From contig CABRXV010000004.1 in NCBI GenBank assembly GCA_902475005.1, positions 1-53,873 of the forward strand: a stretch of DNA of 53,873 nt, given 5' to 3'. Shown here piece after piece: positions 34,755 through 42,340 of the stretch. The notes under the pieces are model-generated. The model did no database searches. It worked only from the letters and a program-made list of their open reading frames with translations, and was not told where the DNA came from. This DNA comes from CABRXV01 sp900754955 (GTDB lineage Bacteria; Actinomycetota; Coriobacteriia; Coriobacteriales; Eggerthellaceae). Made by a program: the position numbers and the translations under genes. Position 1 is the first letter of the stretch, and each line of letters starts with the position of its first letter.

Positions 34755-35936
34755 ATGATTAACGAGAGAATGTTTGAGCTGGGCGACGAGCCGAGCGCAA
34801 TTCGCGAGCTGTTTGCGTACGGCATGGCGCGCAAGGCCGAGGTCGGCGACGAGAACGTGTTCGATTACAGCATCGGCAACCCGAGCGTCCCCGCTCCCGA
34901 CAAGATTCGTCAAACCATCCTCAAGCTCATGGACGAGAATCCCGTGGCGCTCCACGGCTACACGCCTGCTGCGGGCGATCCCGCCGTGCGTCAGGTGATC
35001 GCCGACCACATCCGCGCGAAATTCGGCGTGCCGGCCGACCCGCATCAGATCTACTTGACGGCAGGCGCTGCGGCGGGCATCGCCATCGCGCTGGCTGCCA
35101 TCACCGATCCCGGCGACGAGGTCATCGTGATTTCGCCGTACTTCCCCGAGTATGCGGTGTGGATCGAGTCGTGCCGTTGCCGCTGCATCGAAGTGCCGGC
35201 GCAGGTGCCCAGCTTCCAGCTCGATGTACCCGCGATCGAGGCTGCCATCACGCCCAAGACGGCTGCGATCATCATCAACACGCCGAACAACCCGGTGGGC
35301 GCCGTGTACACGCGCGAGAATCTCGAGGAGCTCGCCGCCATGCTCGCGCTCAAGGAGCAGGAGGTCGGCCACAGCCTGTTCGTGATTAGCGATGAGCCGT
35401 ATCGCGAGATCACCTACGGCAAGGAAGTGCCCTACGTGCCGTGTGTGTATCCGCGCACCATCGTGTGCTACTCGTACTCCAAGTCGCTTTCGCTGCCGGG
35501 CGAGCGCATCGGCTACATCTACGTGTCCGACTACATGGACGACGCCGCCGAGGTGTCCACGGCGGTGGCGGGCGCGGGACGCGCGCTCGGCTACATTTGC
35601 GCGCCGGTGCTGCTACAGCGCGTGATTGCGGAATGCGTCGACGAGCCGTCCGATGTGGAGGCGTACGCCACGAATCGCAAGATCCTCACAGAGGGGTTGT
35701 CGAAGCTCGGCTACGAATACGTGGAGCCCGACGGTGCGTTCTACCTGTGGGTGAAGGCGCTCGAGCCCGACGCGCAGGCGTTCAGCGATCGCGCCAAGCA
35801 GTTCGAGCTGCTGCTCGTGCCGTCCGACAGCTTCGGCGTGGGCGGCTGGGTGCGCCTGTCGTACTGCATCGCGCGCGACGTGATCGAGCATTCGATGCTC
35901 GCGTTCGCCAAGCTCATGGAAAGCTACCAGGCTTAG
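34755..35936 (+). CDS. PLP-dependent class I/II aminotransferase
   Basis: A 393-residue fold-type I aminotransferase of the aspartate-aminotransferase type. It has NTPNNPVG (175-182), ISDEPYREITY (211-221), the PLP-binding lysine in CYSYSKSLSLPGERIG (Lys243), and a C-terminal VRLSYCIARD with the carboxylate-binding Arg. The substrate cannot be told from sequence alone; the early segment IGNPSVPAPDKI is often seen in aspartate or aromatic members. Single gene with a strong terminator behind it. The ATG at 34755 is used; GAAGAAGG is upstream. Confidence 0.88.
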   Translation: MINERMFELGDEPSAIRELFAYGMARKAEVGDENVFDYSIGNPSVPAPDKIRQTILKLMDENPVALHGYTPAAGDPAVRQVIADHIRAKFGVPADPHQIYLTAGAAAGIAIALAAITDPGDEVIVISPYFPEYAVWIESCRCRCIEVPAQVPSFQLDVPAIEAAITPKTAAIIINTPNNPVGAVYTRENLEELAAMLALKEQEVGHSLFVISDEPYREITYGKEVPYVPCVYPRTIVCYSYSKSLSLPGERIGYIYVSDYMDDAAEVSTAVAGAGRALGYICAPVLLQRVIAECVDEPSDVEAYATNRKILTEGLSKLGYEYVEPDGAFYLWVKALEPDAQAFSDRAKQFELLLVPSDSFGVGGWVRLSYCIARDVIEHSMLAFAKLMESYQA

Positions 35937-35962
35937 AAGCTGCAGAAGAAGCCGAAGCCGAG

Positions 35963-36012
35963 GCCCGCCCGCGCGACCGTCCGAGGAGGACGGCTGCGCG
36001 GGCGGGCTTTTT
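35963..36012 (+). terminator. Terminator of aminotransferase gene
   Basis: GCCCGCCCGCGC pairs perfectly with GCGCGGGCGGGC across a loop that has its own CCGTCC/GGACGG stem; five T follow. Confidence 0.9.
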
Positions 36013-36162
36013 GCGTTCGGCGCCCAGTGCTCGGCTTCGGGAAGGGGGCTCCCGCATTTGCGCAAAGCGGCCGGCGACCTGCCTGTAGCCTGCAGAGGGA
36101 CATGGCGGCCGTCGACGTCGTCGTGTCTTTCGTGCAGGTGGAAAGCGAGGAGGCGGGTTGCA

Positions 36163-37380
36163 GTGGATGAGTTCTGGACAGTGTCGGCGGGCTATGCGCT
36201 TGCGGTGGTGTGCGTCGTCGTGTGCTACGGCGTGACGATGTGGTCGTCGATCGGCGAACGTGCGGCGCGGCGCCTCGCATGGGGCTCTGCTGCTGCAGCG
36301 GCTTGCGCACTCATGGGCGTCAAGGCGGTGCTGCTTGCGCCGCAATACAGTCTCGGATTCGATCCGTGGGACGATTCGCTGCTCGAGGTGGTCGACGTGT
36401 GGGGGATCGTCGTGCTGGCTGCGGTGTTCGCCGCATGCGCGTACGTGCAGCATGTGCTCTGCGACGACGCTGCCATCGCGTCGCGCGGCGAGATGGCTCT
36501 CGCGGCAGCGGCGGCCGCCATTCCGCTCGGGGTGTCTGCCGAGAAGATGGAGGTCGATTTCGCCGTGATGCTCGTTGTGGCGTGCGTGGTCGCCGCCGTG
36601 GCCGTTGCGCAGGTTTCCGCCCGGGGCTTGGCGGAATGCGGGGAGGACGAGGCGGAGTTTGGCGCAGATGCGTGTGCCGTTGAAGACGACGAGCATGGAC
36701 GGCGCATGGTGACGCCGCTCATCGTGCGGCTCGAGGGGAAGCGCGGCGACGATGCGGATGGAACGGCAGCTGCAGGAGATGCTGCGGCGGCGGATTCCTC
36801 GGCGAGCGCCGGCCCGAACGCAGGCGGTGTCAGCGTCGGCGCCGATGCCGGCGACAGCACAGGGGCCGGCCGCCCTTCCGATCCCTGCTCTGATTCCGCC
36901 TCAGGCGCTGACGGCCCGCGCTTCATGTCGCTGGGCGCGTCGCATCGCGTGGCGCTCGGCGCGCTCGGCGTGGTGGCGGTCATCGCGCTTGCAGCGGTCA
37001 TCGTGTTCGCGGGCAGCACCATGCAGCAAGACCGCGCGCCCGTCGTCGATCTCACGTTGACAGGCGTGCAGGAGCGCTACGGTGCGCAGACTGTCGAGTG
37101 CACGGTGCCCTACGTGGTGCTCGACCGCGATGTGCGCACGAGCGAGGTCGGCAGCGCCGCGCGCTACTGGGTTGCGGTCGACGCCGACACGGCGGGAGCG
37201 CCGTCGCTCGACTCTGCCCTGCGCAGCCGCCTCATGGAGGAGGACGGCATCGAGCCGGGCAGCAACGTGACGCTCAACCTGTGCGATGCGGCGTGCCTCG
37301 CCGAGCTCGAGCGCGGCGACGTCGAAAGCACCGAGGCGCTGCGCATCATGCAGCACTACCGGTTGAGCACGAGCTTCTAG
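36163..37380 (+). CDS. Membrane protein of unknown function
   Basis: A 405-residue protein I do not recognise. Four or five membrane segments occupy about residues 5-150. A low-complexity, acidic/Ala/Gly/Ser linker (about 170-260, EDEAEFGADACAVEDDE, DGTAAAGDAAAADSSASAG) comes next, then one more membrane segment (about 270-290, ALGALGVVAVIALAAVIVFA), and a C-terminal domain with two close cysteines (LNLCDAACLAEL), probably outside the cell. The GTG at 36163 is in frame and preceded by GAGGAGG. High Ala content is like its neighbours. Nothing nearby hints at its job. Confidence 0.6.
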   Translation: MDEFWTVSAGYALAVVCVVVCYGVTMWSSIGERAARRLAWGSAAAAACALMGVKAVLLAPQYSLGFDPWDDSLLEVVDVWGIVVLAAVFAACAYVQHVLCDDAAIASRGEMALAAAAAAIPLGVSAEKMEVDFAVMLVVACVVAAVAVAQVSARGLAECGEDEAEFGADACAVEDDEHGRRMVTPLIVRLEGKRGDDADGTAAAGDAAAADSSASAGPNAGGVSVGADAGDSTGAGRPSDPCSDSASGADGPRFMSLGASHRVALGALGVVAVIALAAVIVFAGSTMQQDRAPVVDLTLTGVQERYGAQTVECTVPYVVLDRDVRTSEVGSAARYWVAVDADTAGAPSLDSALRSRLMEEDGIEPGSNVTLNLCDAACLAELERGDVESTEALRIMQHYRLSTSF

Positions 37381-37662
37381 AAGCGCGCACCCAGGGCGGG
37401 GAACATCGTGGGGAAACCAGGCCCCGCCTGCGCCGTGCGCCGTCTAGCGGCGCAAACGCTTTCACAGATGCAATTATTCACGGATAATATAAAATAATGA
37501 AACGACGTGGGAAAACAATAGTTCAGTGATGACTTTATGAATTAATGCGAGGACCCTCGACGCGCCCCGCGCGCATGCCTATAGTGGACAAGCCCGAAAC
37601 AGAAGTGAAGCAATGCGGCGCGATCAAGAGGCAAAGCGCCGCGCAACGGAAAAGAGGGAATC

Positions 37663-38172
37663 ATGTCTACTGCCACTAAGACGCTCAAGCAGCTGCGCAA
37701 AGCGAGCAAGCTCACCAACCGCGCCTTCCACAAGAACGGTCCGAAGAGCTACAAGCAGGGCCAGGGCGCGCTCCTCAAGGTGCTGCACCGCAAGGGCGGT
37801 GAGGCCGTTTCGCGCGAACTCGTCGACGCGCTCGGCTTCGACCGCAGCGAGCTCAAGAACGTCGTGCGCAAGGCCCAGCGCAACGGCTTCGTCACTATCG
37901 AGAACATCGAAGGCGAGCGCGCCTACACCGTGAAGCTCACCGACGAGGGCGAGAAGGTTGCCGAGAAGCGCTGCGCCGCCCATGCCGAGACGGCCGACGC
38001 CATCCTCGCGACGCTGTCCGAGGAGGAGGTCGCCCAGCTCAACGCCATCACCGAGAAGATCATCCTCGCCTGCAAGGATCAGGGCACCCACGGCAAGCGC
38101 CACGGCGGCAAGAAGTGCCACGGCCATCACGGTCATCGTCACGGCCACGGCAAGAAGTGCTGCCGTCGTTAA
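37663..38172 (+). CDS. MarR-like winged-helix protein with His/Cys-rich tail
   Basis: A 169-residue protein. Residues 25-100 look like a MarR-type winged helix (GALLKVLHRKGGEAVSRELV, LGFDRSELKNVVRKAQRNGF, VTIENIEGERAYTVKLTDEG). A helix follows (105-137). The tail (142-169) is His/Lys/Gly-rich with Cys152, Cys166 and Cys167, a likely Ni, Co, Zn or Cu site. A metal-sensing regulator is a fair inference, but the target is unknown. The ribosome site AAAGAGGG is well placed. The AT-rich upstream (37470-37500) holds a small dyad ATTATTCACGGATAAT. Confidence 0.75.
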   Translation: MSTATKTLKQLRKASKLTNRAFHKNGPKSYKQGQGALLKVLHRKGGEAVSRELVDALGFDRSELKNVVRKAQRNGFVTIENIEGERAYTVKLTDEGEKVAEKRCAAHAETADAILATLSEEEVAQLNAITEKIILACKDQGTHGKRHGGKKCHGHHGHRHGHGKKCCRR

Positions 38173-38218
38173 GCGCGTCCAGGGGTGCTCGATGTCGAGC
38201 GCGCCGATAGCGTGAAGA

Positions 38219-38248
38219 AAGGAGCCTCGCCGCACGGCGGGGCTCCTT
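38219..38248 (+). terminator. Hairpin after the MarR-like gene
   Basis: AAGGAGCCTCGCCG pairs with CGGCGGGGCTCCTT (one G-T pair), followed by CTGT. It also lies 3' of the broken luxR gene read from the other side. Confidence 0.75.
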
Positions 38249-38392
38249 CTGTAGGGAGGCATTTCCGGGCGTCGTGCGGGGCAGCGGCTTGGATTCGCTC
38301 GCACGACTCGCGCGCTCGCCGCTAGCGCCCGCTGCACGCTCGCCGTGCCTGTGCGCCCCCTCCGCACGCGCCCGCCCCCCGCCGACTCGCCG

Positions 38393-39940
38393 CTACGAGG
38401 CGTACTGCTTGATGTAGTCGATGATCTCCTGGCGCGAGTGCATGCCCGTCTTCGCATAGATGCGCTTGATGTGCTCGTGCGCCGTGCTCTGCGTGATGTA
38501 GAGCTCCTCGGCAACCTTCTTCTGCGTGAAGCCGAGCGCGTACAGTGCGAGCACCTCAACCTCGCGCTCCGAAAGCAGGAACTGCTTTCCCATGATCTCG
38601 GCGGAGTGCTTCATGCTGGTCTGCCTCAGGCTTGCCAGATCGGTTTCCTGATCGAGTCCCATGATGTGCATGACGGTTCCCGAAGCGACCGCGTCCTTCT
38701 GCGCCGCTCCGCTTTCCGCGCGCGCGACGTGCTTGCGCTCGATGGCGAGGAACAGGCCGAGCGTCGCCTACGTTGAGAGAACAACCAAGCCTGCCGTAAT
38801 CGCTATGGCGAACGCGGGGTTTCCAACGAGGCCGGTGGTGACGAGAAACACCGTGCGCGTGAGCGAGCGCGCGCCGAGCCAAACGAACCACCCTGCCAGC
38901 GCGTAGTAGTACGCGTCACGCCATCCGAAGCTCATGAACGCGATGACGATGTGCCATGCTAGCCCCACCATGAGCGCGTTGAGCGTCGTTGTGAACAGCG
39001 CCCCGACTTCCAGCATGTCGGGGAAAGCAGCGTAGAAAACCAACGCCAGGCAGGCGAGCGCCTCAAGGATGATGAAGAAGCCGACCGGCATGATCGATCG
39101 GTGCTTCCCCACGGTCAGCACGATGGCGGCGATGGAGAGCGCAACAGTCAGCAGCGCATAGCCGATGCGCGTGATGAGGCCGAGGGGGATCGCATCGCCG
39201 TCGGGGTAGCCGCGCAGAAAGCCCGAAACCACCCCGAGAAGCCCGATGCTCACCGCCATGGCCACGAGCAGCTGCCTGCTCTTGAGGGTGTCCTCGTCAA
39301 AGCCGGGAAACGCCTTTTCGGCGGTTAGCTGATCCTTGCTGTAGGGGGTCGTGCGCCGATACGAGATCCGCTTGCAGGGGAACTGGGCGAGCGCAAGCAG
39401 GCCGGCGACGATCGATCCGACAGCGGGTCCCATGAGCGCGGTGGCGAACAGTATGAACTCGCTGAGGATGAGCGCGCTGAACACGTACGCCACGGTTACG
39501 ACGGTGCCCGTTCCGCGAAGGCGGCGCAACCAGTAGAACATCGAACTCGACGCCGACAACATACAAATGGCGCTCAGGGTGAGATGCGACGCGACGTTGT
39601 GCACGTCGAAAAGGTGCAGCAGGCCGATGCTGCTTGCCGAAAGCATCTCAACGACGAAGCTGACGGCGGCGATGCGGCTCACCCATGCTTTGGGAATGAC
39701 CTTGCGGGATTCGGCGATGATGGCGAAGGGGATGAGCAGCACAACGAGGGCGAGAAGCGTGGCACCGTCGGTGAAGAGGCCTTCGTCGCTTGAGCGGTAG
39801 CTGCTGTACGACGAGGCGATGAGCCCCGTGCGTGCGACGGCGATGCCGACGATGAGAGGGGCGAGTGCGCGAACGGCGGCAATGACGCTGCGGCACGTGC
39901 GGCTTTCGTCAGCCGCCTCTACGGATTCCCTTTCGGCCAT
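38393..39940 (-). pseudogene. Membrane LuxR regulator interrupted by in-frame amber codon
   Basis: The whole 516-codon frame is homologous to the intact LuxR regulator at 18605-20326. Residues 1-390 give about 12 membrane segments; a TAG at 38768-38770 (codon 391) stops it at VVLST; the same frame then continues ATLGLFLAIERKHVARAES, through a linker, to a complete LuxR helix-turn-helix (LSEREVEVLALYALGFTQKK, TQSTAHEHIKRIYAKTG). The intact relative has Gln at the equivalent site (VSTQ), so a single C-to-T change explains the stop. No frameshift exists. The second part could only be made by re-initiation (ATG at 38671) or readthrough. The start at 39940 has GAAAGGGGG upstream. Confidence 0.85.
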
Positions 39941-39979
39941 GCCGCCCCCTTTCGCTGCTCGACCTGCAACGTTTCGACA

Positions 39980-39998
39980 TTACCCTCAAAGAGGTGAC
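39980..39998. promoter_or_regulatory. Putative LuxR operator, site 1
   Basis: TTACCCTCAAAGAGGTGAC, 40 bp upstream of the interrupted luxR gene and 147 bp before the NifU-like gene. Close copies occur at 44776-44794 (reverse) and 44824-44842. Confidence 0.6.
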
Positions 39999-40144
39999 GC
40001 TTTTTTCAGTATATGCGAGAAGATGAATCTGTCGAATGATAAAGAAATCGACCAAGCGGCTTTTCGGAGGAGGAGTCGCATGCGGTACGCGCAGGACGGC
40101 GATTGCCGTGGAGCGCGCACAGGTCGTGCGGAAGGGAGGATGCC

Positions 40145-40777
40145 GTGCTTCAGGAGAAGGCGACGATCGACGCGAAGGAGCAGGAGGTTCCGCGCCGTCC
40201 GGTGATCCGGACGAAGGACGTGTTTCAGACCAACGTTGACGACGGAGTGGTCGGGTATTCCGACAAGTTGCTGAGCGTGGTGGCTCATTTCAGGAACAAC
40301 GGAGCCCCCGAGGGGTTCAACGCCCAGAGCATGGCCGGCAAGTCGAAGAAGGGGGCGGTGGCGCTGCGTCTGTTCGCCGTCATCGACCCTGACACCAACA
40401 CGTTTGAGCGCGTCGGCTTCAAGGCTCGCGGCTGCCTTGCGATGACAGCATGCGCGAGCATGATCTGCATGATGCTGGAAGGGCGTTCGTTGGAAGAGGC
40501 GCTTTCCATCACGCCTGAGGCGCTGGCGGCCGAGCTTGACGGCGTTCCCGCCGGCAAGGGAAACACCACGGTGTTCGCCGTCGAGGCGGTGCACGCGCTT
40601 GTGGGGGATTACCTCATTCGTCAGGGAGCCTCGGTGTCCGACCTCGACCGCGTGGTGCCGTGCGATCAGGACTCGACGGCGTGCCTCATGTGCGAGCATT
40701 GCTCGCTGAGGTCGGCGCGTGTCGACTTGGCGGTCGATGAGGCCGTGGCGAAGGCGAAAGCGGGTGGTCGAGCATGA
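40145..40777 (+). CDS. Divergent NifU/IscU-like iron-sulfur scaffold protein
   Basis: A 210-residue protein. Residues 36-155 resemble the IscU/NifU N-terminal fold: YSDKLLSVVAHFRNNGAPEG, then VGFKARGCLAMTACASMICM, then GRSLEEALSITPEALAAELD. Only the middle scaffold cysteine is kept (Cys97). The usual CGD and HC motifs are replaced (SKKGAV and KGNTTVF). A C-terminal extension adds Cys173, Cys180, Cys183 and Cys186 (C-x6-C-x2-C-x2-C), which could bind a cluster. The GTG at 40145 has GGGAGG five bases upstream. It overlaps the next gene by 4 bp. A helper for cluster or cofactor insertion into the nearby oxidoreductases is inference. Confidence 0.7.
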   Translation: MLQEKATIDAKEQEVPRRPVIRTKDVFQTNVDDGVVGYSDKLLSVVAHFRNNGAPEGFNAQSMAGKSKKGAVALRLFAVIDPDTNTFERVGFKARGCLAMTACASMICMMLEGRSLEEALSITPEALAAELDGVPAGKGNTTVFAVEAVHALVGDYLIRQGASVSDLDRVVPCDQDSTACLMCEHCSLRSARVDLAVDEAVAKAKAGGRA

Positions 40778-42084
40778 TGGCGCGCGCTGACGAGCTGATG
40801 ACGCCTGGCGCTGCGGGCGCCGCTGAAGCGTTGGCGGATGAAAATTCAGCGGGCGCCGCGGAAGCGCGTCAGGCCGCAGAGCCTGCGGGCGCCAGTGGCG
40901 CGGAAGCTCAAGGCGCTCCATCGGACGAGTCGACAGCGCCTGGGGCAGACGCTTCGAGCGACGAGGGCGACCTCGAGGTGAGCGAACGCGAACTTGCTGA
41001 GAACAACGCGCTTGCCCGCGTATTCGATGACGTGCGCGCCCAGTCGCGCGACGGGCACCTCGTCATGCCTGCGGAATGGCAGGAGCGCGGGTTTGTGCCC
41101 GAGCACATGGCTCCAGAAGAGTTCGAGACGTTCGTGCTCGAATACTGGAACGCGGTGCAGCACGATCTTGCGGAGCAAGCAGGTCAAGCGCCAACAGAAG
41201 GAGAGCCGTGTGCGCACTCCGGCGAAGGCGCGGAAGGCCGCCAGTCCTCGCTCGGCAGGGATGCCGCGTCGCCAACAGCGCGCCCGCGGCAGAGCAGCGT
41301 TGCGAGCAGCCGCATCAGCGAGGTGGGCGTGCCTCCGTTCCTGAGAGGCGCGCAGGCAAACGCGTCGGAAGAGGTTGCCGAGAGCGGTTCCGCCGCCGCG
41401 CGATCCGACGCCGCGTCTGAGGCGGCCGGGCAAGCGGGCGCCGTCTCGCGAAACGCGGCGGCACCCTCCCGCGCGGCTACAGGCGCAGCGGAAAACGCGG
41501 CGGCACCCTCCCGCGCGGCTGCCGCTGCGCCCGAGAACGCCGCGCCGCCCGCTGTCGAGCAGGAGACGAACGCTCCCGCGCTTGCTCCGTCCGATTTCGA
41601 AGGCCTGCGCCTGCCCGAGGGCTATCGGCTCGTCGAGCTGGAAGGGGAGTGGGTTCTCGTTCCCTATGAGGACGCCGATCAGGTCGAGCTTCCCGTCGAC
41701 TGCGATGACGTCGTGGTTCTGGAAGGCAAGCAGGGCCGCTATCTGTACGATCGCACCTGCATGACGGATGCGTACGCCCACTGGGCGTTTCTCGCCGCCG
41801 AAGACGATGATGCGGTGACGTTCGTCGATTGCGTGCGTGAGGAGTCGCGCACCTATCCGCGCCCCATGCCCATCGAAACGCTCGAGAACGATCCGTTCCG
41901 CTTCTCTGACGAGCGCATATTCCGCATTTGGGACGAGGTGCGCATGTCGGGCGATTACCCCGACATCCAGCAGACCATCGCCTCGAACGGCGACATCTTC
42001 TTCTATTCGACGCGCTATCTTGCGCCCGAATACGCTTCCTCCCTTGCGGAGTGGGCTGCGGTCGAGCGCCTGCGCAACGTGTAA
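40774..42084 (+). CDS. Ala-rich protein of unknown function coupled to NifU-like gene
   Basis: A 436-residue soluble protein that I do not recognise. It has a low-complexity Ala/Glu N-terminus (1-65), a conserved-looking helical part (70-135, ERELAENNALARVFDDVRAQ...), a long Ala/Pro/Ser linker (140-270) containing a 42-bp duplication, and a compact, acidic C-terminal domain (about 275-436; YRLVELEGEWVLVPYEDADQ, DRTCMTDAYAHWAFLAAEDD, YPDIQQTIASNGDIFFYSTR). No signal peptide or membrane segment. Its start overlaps the NifU-like stop (ATGA), so the two products probably act together. Confidence 0.7.
   Translation: MMARADELMTPGAAGAAEALADENSAGAAEARQAAEPAGASGAEAQGAPSDESTAPGADASSDEGDLEVSERELAENNALARVFDDVRAQSRDGHLVMPAEWQERGFVPEHMAPEEFETFVLEYWNAVQHDLAEQAGQAPTEGEPCAHSGEGAEGRQSSLGRDAASPTARPRQSSVASSRISEVGVPPFLRGAQANASEEVAESGSAAARSDAASEAAGQAGAVSRNAAAPSRAATGAAENAAAPSRAAAAAPENAAPPAVEQETNAPALAPSDFEGLRLPEGYRLVELEGEWVLVPYEDADQVELPVDCDDVVVLEGKQGRYLYDRTCMTDAYAHWAFLAAEDDDAVTFVDCVREESRTYPRPMPIETLENDPFRFSDERIFRIWDEVRMSGDYPDIQQTIASNGDIFFYSTRYLAPEYASSLAEWAAVERLRNV
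41451..41520. repeat. 42-bp tandem duplication within the Ala-rich gene
   Basis: A 28-bp block (AAACGCGGCGGCACCCTCCC...) occurs exactly at 41451-41478 and again at 41493-41520. It encodes the peptide NAAAPSRAA twice and should be prone to slippage. Confidence 0.8.
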
Positions 42085-42148
42085 GCCCGCCAGAGGCTGC
42101 GGTCGAGCGCCCGTGCAACGCGTGTGGCGCGCGCAACACGCGTCCGCC

Positions 42149-42188
42149 AGAGGGGGGCTGCCTCCATCAGAGGAGGCAGCCCCCCTCT
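42149..42188. terminator. Terminator hairpin 1 of 3
   Basis: AGAGGGGGGCTGCCTCC (42149-42165) pairs perfectly (17 bp) with 42172-42188 across a six-base loop, 64 bp after the Ala-rich gene. Confidence 0.8.
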
Positions 42189-42232
42189 CCGTTCACCCCC
42201 GCCGCTCCCTGCAGCTTCTTCGCGCAAACAGA

Positions 42233-42275
42233 AAAGAGCCCGCCTGCATCAAGGAGCGATGCAGGCGGGCTCTTT
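42233..42275. terminator. Terminator hairpin 2 of 3 (bidirectional)
   Basis: AAAGAGCCCGCCTGCATC pairs perfectly (18 bp) with GATGCAGGCGGGCTCTTT. A-rich left and T-rich right edges allow termination in both directions. Confidence 0.88.
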
Positions 42276-42280
42276 CGTTG

Positions 42281-42320
42281 AGCGGTGCCGCCCCAAGGGG
42301 AGGGAACGGGCGGCACCGCT
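42281..42320. terminator. Terminator hairpin 3 of 3
   Basis: AGCGGTGCCGCCC pairs perfectly (13 bp) with GGGCGGCACCGCT. It lies 20 bp beyond the stop of the leftward oxidoreductase gene. Confidence 0.7.
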
Positions 42321-42340
42321 CCAACAACATGCCGTACTGA

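Noticed and set aside
38393..38770. A frameshift in the second luxR gene
   Set aside because: Both parts lie in the same frame; the interruption is a stop codon, not an insertion or deletion.
38768..38770. Pyrrolysine or other recoding of TAG
   Set aside because: TAG is the normal stop of many genes in the window (for example those ending at 11622, 12658, 14467 and 15335), and the intact relative has Gln there.
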